From: DALYJJ01 sp031969915
GTDB taxonomy: Bacteria; Acidobacteriota; Terriglobia; Bryobacterales; Bryobacteraceae
Length of the DNA stretch: 50,390 nt
Reading direction: 5' to 3'
Assembly: GCA_031969915.1 (NCBI GenBank)
Contig: DALYJJ010000035.1
Location: forward strand, 1-50,390
The notes beneath the pieces are model-generated. The model saw nothing but the letters and a program-made list of their open reading frames with translations. It ran no database searches and had not been told where the DNA came from. Shown piece after piece: positions 24,667-32,830 of the stretch (the first letter of the stretch is position 1; each line of letters begins with the position of its first letter). The translations under genes and the position numbers were made by a program.

Positions 24667-26016
24667 CTACGCCTCCAGGTTGTAACCTTCTTCGCCGTGC
24701 ATGCTGAGGTCGAGGCCTTCCACCTCGTGGTCCTTGGTGACGCGGACGCCGAGAGTCAGGTCGCAAATCTTCAGAATGATCAAGGTGCCGACAATCGCGA
24801 TGCCCCAGGCGATGGCCGCGCCGATCGCCTGGTTCAGCACCTGCGCACCGTTGCCGTCCAGCAGGCCGAGGTTGCGGTCGCCGCCGAACGCGGCTTTGGT
24901 GGCAAACACGCCGGTGAGCAGGGCGCCCAGCGTTCCACCCACGCCGTGCACGCCGAAGGCGTCGAGCGAATCGTCGTAACCAAACTTCGCTTTTACCACC
25001 GCTACCATGAGATAGCACACGAAGCCGCCCAGAAACCCGATGACCAGCGCCGACATCGGCGTAACGAAACCCGCCGCCGGGGTGATCGTGACCAGGCCTG
25101 CCACCGCGCCGGAGATACCGCCGAGCACGCTCGGCTTGCCCTGCCGGAACCATTCGGCGATGAGCCAGCCGAGGGTTGCCGCGGCGGCGCCGAAATGCGT
25201 GGTGACGAAAGCGTTCGAAGCCAGCCCTCCCGCGCCGAGCGCGCTGCCGGCGTTAAAGCCGAACCAGCCCACCCACAACAGGCAGGCGCCGATAAAGCTC
25301 AGTACGACGCTATGCGGCTTCATGGGCGTGCTCGGGAAGCCGTGCCGCTTGCCCAGGTACAGCGCGCACACCAGCGCCGAAACGCCGGAGGTGATGTGCA
25401 CCACCGTGCCGCCGGCGAAATCAAAGCAGGGTACCGACCCTTCCAGGAATGCGTTCAACAGGCCGCCCTTGCCCCACACCATGTGCGCCATCGGCAGGTA
25501 GACGATGAACAGCCAGAGGGTCATGAACAGCAACATCGAGCTGAACTTCATGCGCTCGGCGAACGCGCCGGTGATCAGCGCCGGCGTGATGATCGCGAAC
25601 ATCAACTGGAACACCATGAACGTCTGGTGTGGGATGGTGGCCGCGTAGGTCGCATTCGGCGCGCCCCCCACGCCGTTCAGGAACAGATAGCGAAGATCGC
25701 CAATGAACGCCGAGCCCTCCCCAAATGCCAGGCTGTACCCCACCAAGCCCCAAAGAACGGAGACCAGAGCCATCATCATGAAGCTCTGCATCATCGTGCC
25801 GAGCACATTCTTCTTGCGGACCAGGCCGCCATAGAAGAGCGCGAGGCCGGGACCGGTCATCATCAATACCAGGGCGGAGCTGGCCAGAACCCAGGCGTTG
25901 TCGCCCGCGGTCTGCGCCGCGCTTGCCGCGCTCTCCACCGCTGCCAGCCGTTCTTCGACGGTCGCGGCGAAGCCCATGCTGCTTGCGGAGAGCAGTAACA
26001 GCCACAGTCGAGACAT
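24667..26016 (-). CDS. amtB: Ammonium transporter AmtB
   Basis: The 449-residue Amt/Rh channel has a cleavable leader (SRLWLLLLSASSMGFA), eleven predicted membrane helices, and the GPGLALFYGGLVRKKNVL signature. The twin pore histidines lie in TVVHITSG and FGVHGVGGTLGALL. It conducts ammonium/ammonia across the inner membrane and is gated by the PII protein made from the next gene. A strong GGAGG stands 8 bases before the ATG. amtB-glnB-glnD together form a complete ammonium uptake and sensing unit. It is divergent from an outer-membrane porin gene. Confidence 0.96.
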   Translation of the reverse strand: MSRLWLLLLSASSMGFAATVEERLAAVESAASAAQTAGDNAWVLASSALVLMMTGPGLALFYGGLVRKKNVLGTMMQSFMMMALVSVLWGLVGYSLAFGEGSAFIGDLRYLFLNGVGGAPNATYAATIPHQTFMVFQLMFAIITPALITGAFAERMKFSSMLLFMTLWLFIVYLPMAHMVWGKGGLLNAFLEGSVPCFDFAGGTVVHITSGVSALVCALYLGKRHGFPSTPMKPHSVVLSFIGACLLWVGWFGFNAGSALGAGGLASNAFVTTHFGAAAATLGWLIAEWFRQGKPSVLGGISGAVAGLVTITPAAGFVTPMSALVIGFLGGFVCYLMVAVVKAKFGYDDSLDAFGVHGVGGTLGALLTGVFATKAAFGGDRNLGLLDGNGAQVLNQAIGAAIAWGIAIVGTLIILKICDLTLGVRVTKDHEVEGLDLSMHGEEGYNLEA

Positions 26017-26244
26017 TCAGAAACCTCCAAAGTTGTCGGGGAAGATACGGAGCAGACGGGGCTCGGGAGTTTGAGAAACCATCTTGCCCGAAACTCCGCT
26101 GCGCCGCAGCTAAACGTTTCTATCGTGGCGATTGAATTTTTCTATGGCTGAAACCGGTCTCGATCGCTGTACAATCACAAGCACCAGCTAGATCCCACGT
26201 CCGGAGCTACCGGGTCAATCCATACCTAAAGAGGTCGTTCTCTC
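26017..26244. promoter_or_regulatory. Divergent promoter region between amtB and porin
   Basis: This 228-base region separates amtB (leftward) and the porin gene (rightward) and is the longest gene-free stretch in the window. On the plus strand CTGAAA (26148-26153) and TACAAT (26170-26175) are 16 bases apart and form a plausible sigma-70-type promoter for the porin. I see no convincing sigma-54 site (GG-N10-GC type) for amtB. A short inverted repeat GCTGC/GCAGC near 26098-26110 may be chance. Confidence 0.45.
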
Positions 26245-27351
26245 ATGAAGCACGCAGTGTGCTCCGCACTCGTAGTGTGTCTGCTCTCCGTCGCGCCGGA
26301 ATCCTACGCGCAGACCACCGGGGCTCCGCCGCCCGATCCAAAGCCCATTCTCCCCTTCGGAAAGGTGGACTTCAGCGGACTGCTGGACGGGTACTACAGT
26401 TTGAACTTCAATCACCCCAAGAGCGGCATCAACCAGCTCCGGAACTTCGACATCGACGCGAATTCCTTCGCCCTGAATATGGGCAAGTTCACCATGGAGC
26501 AGGCCGCCGATCCCCTCGGTTTCCGGGTTGACGTCGGCTTCGGTAAGGCTTTCGACGTGTTCCACGCCACCGAACTGGCGGGCGGCCGCTTCATGAATAA
26601 CATCATGCAGGCCTATGTGTCGGCCAAGGCCGGCAGCAAGCTGAAACTCGACTTCGGCAAGTTCTATACTTCGGCCGGCGCCGAGGTCACCGAAACGCAC
26701 CTGAACTGGAACTACTCGCGCGCGCTGCTCTACGCCAATGGCCCGTATTACCACTTCGGCGTGCGCGCCACCGCGCCTTTGCACAAGAACTTTACCGCCG
26801 GCGTGCAGTTGCTGAACGGCTGGAACAACATCAAAGACAACAACACGGGAAAGACGATCGGTCTCACGTCGGCAGTGACCACCTCGAAGGTCACCTGGTC
26901 GAACACCTATCTGGTAGGCCCCGAGAAGACCGACACGAACGAAGGCTACCGGCACTTCTACGACACCGTGCTGCTGCTGACCCCGCACGAGAAGTTCTCG
27001 GCGTACATGAACTTCGATTACGGCGTGGATCGCGTGGTAGGGGGCCAGAACAACGAGTTTCTCGGCATCGGCTTCGCCGCTCGCATGGCGGCGACCAAGA
27101 CCATCGCCTTCAGCCCGCGCTTCGAATGGTACAGCGACCGGCAGGGCTTCATCACCGGCACGGCGCAGCAGATCAAGGAATTCACCTTCACCGGCGAGAA
27201 GCGCTGGAACGACTACTTCGTCACCCGGCTCGAGTTCCGGCGCGACTGGTCGAACCAGCCATTCTTCTTCCGCGGCAACGATCCGGCTTCGGCGAAATCG
27301 CAGACCACGCTGCTGGCCGGCATGATGGTCCACTTCGGTCCGCGCCGGTAA
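26245..27351 (+). CDS. Outer-membrane beta-barrel porin (BBP2/OmpL-like)
   Basis: The 368-residue protein has a Sec signal peptide (cleavage after SYA) and an about 340-residue barrel of alternating amphipathic strands. It opens with LDGYYSLNFNHP and ends in the aromatic-rich strand MMVHFGPRR. The pattern FSGLLDGYY...FDIDANSFALNMGKF...EQAADPLGFRVDVGFGKAFD is typical of putative beta-barrel porin 2. Its place divergent from amtB suggests a passive outer-membrane pore for small nitrogen compounds. AGAGGT stands 10 bases before the ATG. It ends in front of a GC-rich hairpin. Confidence 0.85.
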   Translation: MKHAVCSALVVCLLSVAPESYAQTTGAPPPDPKPILPFGKVDFSGLLDGYYSLNFNHPKSGINQLRNFDIDANSFALNMGKFTMEQAADPLGFRVDVGFGKAFDVFHATELAGGRFMNNIMQAYVSAKAGSKLKLDFGKFYTSAGAEVTETHLNWNYSRALLYANGPYYHFGVRATAPLHKNFTAGVQLLNGWNNIKDNNTGKTIGLTSAVTTSKVTWSNTYLVGPEKTDTNEGYRHFYDTVLLLTPHEKFSAYMNFDYGVDRVVGGQNNEFLGIGFAARMAATKTIAFSPRFEWYSDRQGFITGTAQQIKEFTFTGEKRWNDYFVTRLEFRRDWSNQPFFFRGNDPASAKSQTTLLAGMMVHFGPRR

Positions 27352-27360
27352 CTTGCTCCT

Positions 27361-27401
27361 GGCGGCGGCCCGGCGGTGGTTATGCTGCCCGGGGCGCCGC
27401 C
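27361..27401. terminator. Hairpin between convergent porin and otnK genes
   Basis: GGCGGCG (27361-27367) pairs with CGCCGCC (27395-27401), extended inward by C/G pairs, and is followed on the plus strand by CTTCTCATT. It lies between two convergent stop codons and could end the porin transcript. The T-run is weak, so this is a modest call. Confidence 0.35.
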
Positions 27402-27405
27402 CTTC

Positions 27406-28686
27406 TCATTGGCTGGCGGCCGCGAACGCTCTTTCATAGAAATCCTCGCTGCCGAAGTTGCCGGACTTCAAGATGACCGGGAAGCGGGCGCCCTCCACCG
27501 GAACGCAGAGCGGAACACCGGGCTCAATGTTCCTGCCCACGGCCAAGGCGCGAAGCCCCAAGGCCCGGCAGAGGGCGCTTGAGGTTTCACCTCCGGCACT
27601 CACCAGCGCCCGCGGCGTCACGTCCGCCATCGCGTCGCGGACCGCCGTGGCCATGGCGTTCGCCAGCCGCAGTCCCAGCTCGCGCGGATTCCATCCTTGC
27701 CGTGCGCCCCACGATTGAGCCTGCTCGATGTCCTCGCGCGTGGACCGGCTCTTGAAGAGGATTGTCGCGTCCGCCTTCAGTTTCGCCGCCAACGGAACAC
27801 GCGCGCCCTCGATGAGTTCGCGAGCCTCATATTCCAGCACCTCCACGCCTTGCTGACGCGAGAGCCAGGCGTTCTGCGCGGCGGTGGCGGTGGAGCAACT
27901 CCCCGCGATCACCAGCCGGCCGCACCCGGGCTCACACTTCGGCAAACGGACCTCTCCACTCCGCTCCAGCCAGCCCCGCCTTCGCCATGCCTCCGGCAGG
28001 AAGCGGCCGAACGCGGAGCCACCGGTCACAACCGGGAGGTCCGCCGCAGCCTCACAGATAGATGCGGCGTGGCGCTCGGAGAGACAGTCGACGATCGTGA
28101 TTCCCTTGCCCGCCAGCGCCTCCCAATGCGCACGGATGGCGTCCGCGCCGGCGTCCACCACGTCGAACGGCGTGAGGCTCACCGGGCGCCGCGTCTGCGC
28201 CGCCAGGTGATCCACCAGATTCGGGTTCGTCATCGGCGTTAGCGGATGCAGGCGCATCGGCGAATCGGAAATCAGTTGGCCCTTCACGAAGTGATAGCCC
28301 AGATACGTCATGCGTCCGTTCACTGGCAGCGCGGGGAAAGCGATGGTGAACGTCAGCCCGAGCGTGTCGAGCGCGGCGTCGATGGACGGACCGATATTCC
28401 CCTCGCGCGTCGAATCGAACGTGCTGCAGTACTTGATCTCGATCGAACGCGGCGCGAGTTGCGCCGCCAGGCGAACCGCATCCGCTGTCTTCGCGTATGC
28501 CTCCGCGGGCGCCAACGCGCGCGTGGCGGTGGCGATCACGAGGCACTCGGCCTCGCGCGCCCACCGGCGCAGTTCGCGGCCGTCACCCGGGTCGAGCACC
28601 AGCACCGTGGGCACGCCCTGATCGGCAAACATCCCGCCCAGATCGCTGGCGCCCGTGTCGTCGTCCGCGACGGCGGCGAAGATCAC
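27406..28686 (-). CDS. otnK: 3-oxo-tetronate kinase (DUF1537 four-carbon acid sugar kinase)
   Basis: The 426-residue DUF1537 kinase shows AAVADDDTGASD at the N-terminus, the substrate segment KYCSTFDSTREGNIGP, PALPVNGRMTYLGYHFV, and a C-terminal ATP-binding GGETSSALCRALG. These match OtnK, which phosphorylates 3-oxo-tetronate derived from D- or L-threonate/erythronate. The class II aldolase OtnC encoded just upstream then decarboxylates the product to dihydroxyacetone phosphate. The start is GTG at 28686, overlapping the otnC stop (GTGA). The related apionate kinase OiaK is the main alternative, but the otnC neighbour favours OtnK. Confidence 0.85.
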   Translation of the reverse strand: MIFAAVADDDTGASDLGGMFADQGVPTVLVLDPGDGRELRRWAREAECLVIATATRALAPAEAYAKTADAVRLAAQLAPRSIEIKYCSTFDSTREGNIGPSIDAALDTLGLTFTIAFPALPVNGRMTYLGYHFVKGQLISDSPMRLHPLTPMTNPNLVDHLAAQTRRPVSLTPFDVVDAGADAIRAHWEALAGKGITIVDCLSERHAASICEAAADLPVVTGGSAFGRFLPEAWRRRGWLERSGEVRLPKCEPGCGRLVIAGSCSTATAAQNAWLSRQQGVEVLEYEARELIEGARVPLAAKLKADATILFKSRSTREDIEQAQSWGARQGWNPRELGLRLANAMATAVRDAMADVTPRALVSAGGETSSALCRALGLRALAVGRNIEPGVPLCVPVEGARFPVILKSGNFGSEDFYERAFAAASQ

Positions 28687-29285
28687 GGGGTTCCCCGCAG
28701 GTACGCGATTTGTTCGGCGGTCAGCCGTTCCCCTCGCTCACCAAGCAGAAAGTACAACTTCGCCTGTTCCTCCAGTTCCTCGGCCAACGCCGTGGCCTCC
28801 CGGACTGTCCTTCCCGCGGTGATCGATCCGTGATTCTTGAGCAGCATCGCCGGCGACAGGATCGCCGCCGCGCGCACGGCCGGCCCCAGTTCAGGCGCGC
28901 CCGGCGCATAGTAGGGCACCACCGGCAGGCACGGGATGCGCATGGCGAAGTACGGCGTGTAAATCGGCAACTCGGCACCCGGCAGGCAGGAGACAGCGGT
29001 GGCGTAGGTCGAGTGCAGGTGCACCACCGCCATCGCGTCCGGACGCGACTCATAGAGCGCGAGGTGAAAATGCACTTCCTTGCTCGGCGCCGGCCCGCCC
29101 AGCCGCCGGCCGCCCCGATCCACCACGGCCAGCGTTTGCGCGGTGAGGTCTTCGAACGAGGAGTTGGTAGGCGAGACGTAGATGGTGTCACCGTCGCGCA
29201 CGCTGAGGTTGCCCGCGGTCCCGAAGCTGTACCCGCGCGCAAACAGGGAACGCGCGGCGGCCGCCAGATCCTCCGCGGCGGTCAT
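28683..29285 (-). CDS. otnC: 3-oxo-tetronate 4-phosphate decarboxylase (class II aldolase)
   Basis: The 200-residue class II aldolase/adducin-family protein contains GTAGNLSVRDG, the catalytic Glu in SKEVHFHLALY, the metal-binding HLHS, and KNHGSITAG with a further His. OtnC decarboxylates 3-oxo-tetronate 4-phosphate to dihydroxyacetone phosphate and CO2, feeding glycolysis. It overlaps both neighbours by 4 bases, so translation is coupled with the Tat TIM-barrel gene before it and otnK after it. No 2-oxo-tetronate dehydrogenase (OtnD) is visible nearby, so the oxidised substrate must come from a dehydrogenase elsewhere. Confidence 0.85.
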   Translation of the reverse strand: MTAAEDLAAAARSLFARGYSFGTAGNLSVRDGDTIYVSPTNSSFEDLTAQTLAVVDRGGRRLGGPAPSKEVHFHLALYESRPDAMAVVHLHSTYATAVSCLPGAELPIYTPYFAMRIPCLPVVPYYAPGAPELGPAVRAAAILSPAMLLKNHGSITAGRTVREATALAEELEEQAKLYFLLGERGERLTAEQIAYLRGTP

Positions 29286-30346
29286 GCTCTCCAGCCCAGT
29301 TTCAGCCTCTCCCGGGCATGCTTCACACTGCGCTCGAAGTCGAGCCGCTGCTGTTCCCGCATGGCCGCCGCGAACTCCGGCGGCTGAGGCCCCGGACCGG
29401 TGACGAGCATGGGCCCAAGATAGGGCCGCCCGTTTTGCACCAGCGTCACGAAGCGTGCGAAGTCCGCCGCGGGGAGTTTCGGATACATCTCCCAGAACTC
29501 GGGCTCAAGGTAGGGAATCACCTCGGGCGCGCGGCCGGTGATGATCTCCAGTTGAATCGTCACCTGCGGGCACACGCGGCGGAACATGTCCGCGTACCGG
29601 GAGAACGGAACCGTGCCTTCGCCGAGCGCGGTCCACTGGAACGTTGCGCCCCGCGGATGCGGAGCGACGGCGGTGTCGCGCCAGTGCGTGGTCACCGTTA
29701 CCGGGCCCAGGACTTCGATCGCGAGCGCCGGGTCTTCGCCGTGGCTGGCAGGGTTTCCGAGATCGAGACAAGCGCCGGTGAAATCGGTCCCGGCGGCGTC
29801 GATCAGGGCGCGTAGTTCCCGCGCGGTGGCGTCCTTGTGATTCTCGACGGCGATCTTCACGCCCGTGTCCAACGCCTCGGCGCGCACGGCCCGCAGAATC
29901 CTGAGCGTGTTTTCCAGGTGCGCGTCGATGCCCGGCGAACCCCGCCGCTCCGCCTGGCTGCCAATGAAGCAGCGCATGGATGGGCTGCCCACGGCCTTCG
30001 CCACCTTCAGGCCGCGCCGCAAGTATTCCTCGCCGGATATGTTCTTCGGATTCCATGCGCTCGACGACGGGCAGACGCAGCCGACGTTCGCTTCGAGCGC
30101 CACACCCGCCGCGGCGGCCTTGTCTTTCAGCGCCGCCAGTGCGGCCGGTTCATGGCTCTCGAAGGCGTCGATCGACATCTGCACGGAGTCGAGCCCCAGC
30201 CCGGCCGCATACTCGATCAACCGGGGCGCCTTCCACCCGAACGCACGGAGCGAATAGGCGTCCATGCCGAGTTTGATCTTCGCGGGCTCCGCCGCCGTCA
30301 ACGCCGGCGCCCCTGCCAGTAGGGCTCCGAACTCGCGCCGCGTCAA
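29282..30346 (-). CDS. Tat-exported sugar-phosphate isomerase/epimerase-like TIM barrel
   Basis: The 354-residue protein begins TRREFGALLAGAPALTAA, a short twin-arginine leader, followed by a xylose-isomerase-like TIM barrel (KLGMDAYSLRAFGWKAP, KIAVENHKD, GACLDLGNP, TIQLEIITG). I place the start at TTG 30346. It has AAGGAGGTGA seven bases upstream and overlaps the previous stop codon (ATTTGA); no ATG gives the leader. Most such barrels bind a divalent metal and isomerise, epimerise or dehydrate sugars. This one should act outside the cytoplasm, unlike the cytoplasmic OtnI. The substrate is unknown. Confidence 0.78.
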   Translation of the reverse strand: MTRREFGALLAGAPALTAAEPAKIKLGMDAYSLRAFGWKAPRLIEYAAGLGLDSVQMSIDAFESHEPAALAALKDKAAAAGVALEANVGCVCPSSSAWNPKNISGEEYLRRGLKVAKAVGSPSMRCFIGSQAERRGSPGIDAHLENTLRILRAVRAEALDTGVKIAVENHKDATARELRALIDAAGTDFTGACLDLGNPASHGEDPALAIEVLGPVTVTTHWRDTAVAPHPRGATFQWTALGEGTVPFSRYADMFRRVCPQVTIQLEIITGRAPEVIPYLEPEFWEMYPKLPAADFARFVTLVQNGRPYLGPMLVTGPGPQPPEFAAAMREQQRLDFERSVKHARERLKLGWRA

Positions 30347-31416
30347 ATGCCGGTCACCTCCTTCGTCAGTTGGAAGAACGCTTTCTTGCGCGGAGTGCTG
30401 AGGCCCCAGTTCACCGGCGGGCACTGATACCCGTCGCGGTAGTCGCTCACGCCGGGATCGAAGTAGCCCCACGACGCGTACTCCGAAATCGCCGCGATCA
30501 TGTTATTCATCGGAAGTTCGAAATCGAAGTGGTCGTCTTCGTTGAAGAGGATCGGCATCGGCCGGTAGCCGGCCACCTTCCGCGCCTCGCGCACCATCTC
30601 GGCGATGCGCGCGGGGTCTTTCACGCCGTTGCCGTGCATCAGGAGGTAGTCCGACGCCGCCACCACGTTCGGCATCACCACTTTGCCGCCGCCGTAACTG
30701 GTGCTCACCAGCAGGCGCCGCCCGCCCGCGGTCATTCCCTTCACCGCGTTGATCAGCTCATGCACGCGCCACGGCTTGAGGATGTCGTGGTCGTAGGCGC
30801 GCACGTCACACTCGTTGTTGACTTCGACGAGGATGTTGCGCCAGCCCTTCTCCAGCAGCCACCCGGTGGCGTTCTCCACACCGCGCCGAACCGCCGCCTC
30901 GTCCGTCAGGCGCTGGTCCTGGCCGAAGTAGAAGTAGCCCACGATGGGCGCCATCCCCAGTTCGTCCGCGCGGTTCAGGATTCGCTCCAGCCGCTCCAGG
31001 TATGGCTTCTTGAGCGACCCGTCAGCGTTGAAAGCGGTGTTGCTCCAGGGCTGCAGTTTCGAGTAGCCTTCCGGGCTTCCGCCCTGCAGATTGATCGTGA
31101 AGCTGAGCAGGCCGTGCTTCTTCCACTCCGGCATCGCGGCGAGGAATTCGCGCACGTTCCGCTCCGGGTCCCACTTCTTCGTGTCCGGGTACGCCCACTT
31201 GGTCTGCGTCTCCGGATTCTCGTCGTCGAAGATGCCCTGCACCATCCGCGAGTTCATGAGCAGGCCTTCGATCCTCTTGCCCTTGTAGCTCCGCCCCGCG
31301 TAGGTGGGCTTACCGTTGATCTGAAACCCGTCGCCGCGGATGGAGACCTCGGTCTTCCGCGCCGGGGCGGCGAGCGCCGCGGCCGGCAATGCCTGCAAAA
31401 AACTGCGCCTGAGCAT
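30343..31416 (-). CDS. Secreted glycoside-hydrolase-like protein (clan GH-A-like)
   Basis: The 357-residue protein has a twin-arginine-like leader (LRRSFLQALPAAALAAPA). A TIM-barrel-like body carries LVEVNNECD near 195-203, resembling the Asn-Glu acid/base of clan GH-A glycosidases, and MPILFNEDDH near 288-297 as a possible second acid. I do not recognise the family and cannot name a substrate. It lies 5 bases after the small Cys protein gene and overlaps the next gene by 4 bases, inside the long sugar operon. Its neighbours suggest plant-polymer or oligosaccharide breakdown in the periplasm. Confidence 0.65.
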   Translation of the reverse strand: MLRRSFLQALPAAALAAPARKTEVSIRGDGFQINGKPTYAGRSYKGKRIEGLLMNSRMVQGIFDDENPETQTKWAYPDTKKWDPERNVREFLAAMPEWKKHGLLSFTINLQGGSPEGYSKLQPWSNTAFNADGSLKKPYLERLERILNRADELGMAPIVGYFYFGQDQRLTDEAAVRRGVENATGWLLEKGWRNILVEVNNECDVRAYDHDILKPWRVHELINAVKGMTAGGRRLLVSTSYGGGKVVMPNVVAASDYLLMHGNGVKDPARIAEMVREARKVAGYRPMPILFNEDDHFDFELPMNNMIAAISEYASWGYFDPGVSDYRDGYQCPPVNWGLSTPRKKAFFQLTKEVTGI

Positions 31417-31421
31417 GTCCC

Positions 31422-31637
31422 TTACTCTACAGGAACGCTCGCGCCCTTGGCCTCCGGTTTAGACATCTGCTCAATCCGTTCATCCAGAACCGCGCGCAGA
31501 CCCTTCAGGAACTCCACGCGCGCCGAACGGAAGTGCTGGCGGGCTTCGTCGCCCGGTCCCATATGTTGCATCAGGCCCCGCAACACGGGGCCGAATCCCA
31601 TGCAGCCGCAATCGCACGGCTTCGGATCGCCGCTCAT
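31422..31637 (-). CDS. Small Cys-rich protein next to ArsA ATPase
   Basis: The 71-residue protein of unknown function begins SGDPKPCDCGCMGFGP, so three closely spaced Cys could bind a metal. A helical segment with many charged residues (DEARQHFRSARVEFLKGLRAVLDERIEQM) follows. It has no signal peptide. Its ATG overlaps the stop codon of the ArsA-like gene (ATGA), so it is translationally coupled to it and may be a partner or client factor. The helix could form a coiled coil. No function is assigned. Confidence 0.7.
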   Translation of the reverse strand: MSGDPKPCDCGCMGFGPVLRGLMQHMGPGDEARQHFRSARVEFLKGLRAVLDERIEQMSKPEAKGASVPVE

Positions 31638-32824
31638 ATCGCCTCCTTCATTTCCACCGTGAGAACTCCCTGGTTCAGCCGCGCGCGCGCCGGTGTCAGC
31701 GCGGCCATGGTCGTGGGCAGTCCGATGTGGCGGCGCAGGCTGCCCACCTCCACCACCAGTTCGTCGCCCTTCTTGAACAGCGACACCTCGCCCTTCGCCG
31801 CGAAGGGCAGGCGCAGCCTGATTTCGTAGCGGCCGTCCACTTTGTCGAACACGTAAGGCCGCTCCAGATGCTCAATCGCCGCCGGATCTTCCTCGGGGCC
31901 GTAGAGCTGCTCCGCCACTTGCTCCAGGCGTGCCACACCCAGCACCTCGTGCGAAAACAGCGGCACACGGCGCACCGCGACCGGCGCAAAATACTCCTCC
32001 ATTTCCTGTAGAACCCGGTTCTGCGTTTCGCGCCACTCGTGAAAGAACTCGTCGTGAATGGCGGCGGGCAGGACGCGGTTCACAATTACGCGGTCCACCG
32101 TCAGCCCGTGGAGGGAGAAGTAGACGAAGGCGCGCTGTGTTTCCCGCAAGACCATCTGCTCGGCGTTGGTCACCAGACGCACGCTGGTCACCGAGGCGTC
32201 CTCCAGCACCTCGGCGATTCCCTCCAGGCGCAGGAACAGATCCTGGATGTTTCCGAAGTAGCTGTCCGGTGGCAACTCCACCGGCGCCACGCGATTCGCG
32301 ATCGGGCGCACGGCCTTCAACAGGTTCCGCTGCACGCTGAAGATGTGCTTCATGTACCAGTCGAGCGTGCGCGGCATGGAGACGAAGCGCAGCGATTCGG
32401 CGGTGGGCGCGCAGTCCAGGATGATCACGTCGTAGCGTTCCTCGCGCCGGTACTGGTTGACGTACATCAGCGCGCTCAGCTCCTCCATGCCCGGCAGGAT
32501 CGCGAGTTCCTCAGCCTGCACGTTGCTGATCCCGGTGGTGCGCAGCACGCCGACCACATAGGAGGAGATCTCCTTCCAATGACGGCGGATCTCCTTTTGG
32601 ATGTTGACTTCCTGGATGGAGAGACGTTCGTTGATGGCGAGCGCGTCTGCGGTGCGGCCGTGAAACAGGTCGCCGCCGACGTCGAAGGAATCACCCAGGC
32701 TGTGCGCCGGATCGACGCTCATCACCAGGGTGCGATAGCCGCGATGCGCCAGCCGCACGCCCGTCGCCGCCGCCAGGCTGGTCTTGCCCACGCCGCCTTT
32801 GCCGCTGAACAGAAGAATCCGCAT
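31634..32824 (-). CDS. ArsA/GET3-like ATPase with C-terminal HSP20-like domain
   Basis: The 396-residue protein has a deviant Walker A motif FSGKGGVGKTSLAAATG (residues 6-22), SVDPAHSLGDSFD in switch I position, and LDCAPTAESLR further on. It has one ATPase domain, and residues after about 300 form a beta-rich tail (VDGRYEIRLRLPF...GVLTVEMKEAI) like the HSP20-type domain of ArsA-family proteins. No arsenic-resistance genes are nearby, so tail-anchored protein handling or another client task is more likely than arsenite export. It sits 6 bases after the GH2 gene and overlaps the small Cys protein gene. Confidence 0.88.
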   Translation of the reverse strand: MRILLFSGKGGVGKTSLAAATGVRLAHRGYRTLVMSVDPAHSLGDSFDVGGDLFHGRTADALAINERLSIQEVNIQKEIRRHWKEISSYVVGVLRTTGISNVQAEELAILPGMEELSALMYVNQYRREERYDVIILDCAPTAESLRFVSMPRTLDWYMKHIFSVQRNLLKAVRPIANRVAPVELPPDSYFGNIQDLFLRLEGIAEVLEDASVTSVRLVTNAEQMVLRETQRAFVYFSLHGLTVDRVIVNRVLPAAIHDEFFHEWRETQNRVLQEMEEYFAPVAVRRVPLFSHEVLGVARLEQVAEQLYGPEEDPAAIEHLERPYVFDKVDGRYEIRLRLPFAAKGEVSLFKKGDELVVEVGSLRRHIGLPTTMAALTPARARLNQGVLTVEMKEAI

Positions 32825-32830
32825 ATCACA

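Noticed and set aside
24412..25998. Long plus-strand frame (528 codons) opposite amtB and glnB
   Set aside because: AmtB and PII on the other strand have complete family signatures; this frame has low-complexity composition and no recognisable domain.
26095..26112. Short inverted repeat upstream of amtB as a regulator site
   Set aside because: Five-base arms of GC-rich sequence are expected by chance here, and no second copy or promoter spacing supports it.
27406..28686. Reading the DUF1537 kinase as the apionate kinase OiaK
   Set aside because: Apionate genes lie in the same window, but the neighbouring otnC-like aldolase and the CSTFDST-GNIGP pattern fit OtnK better, and an OiaC-type decarboxylase makes a kinase unnecessary.
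31634..32824. Arsenite-efflux function for the ArsA-like gene
   Set aside because: There is one ATPase domain, an HSP20-like tail and no arsB, arsC, arsD or arsR nearby.
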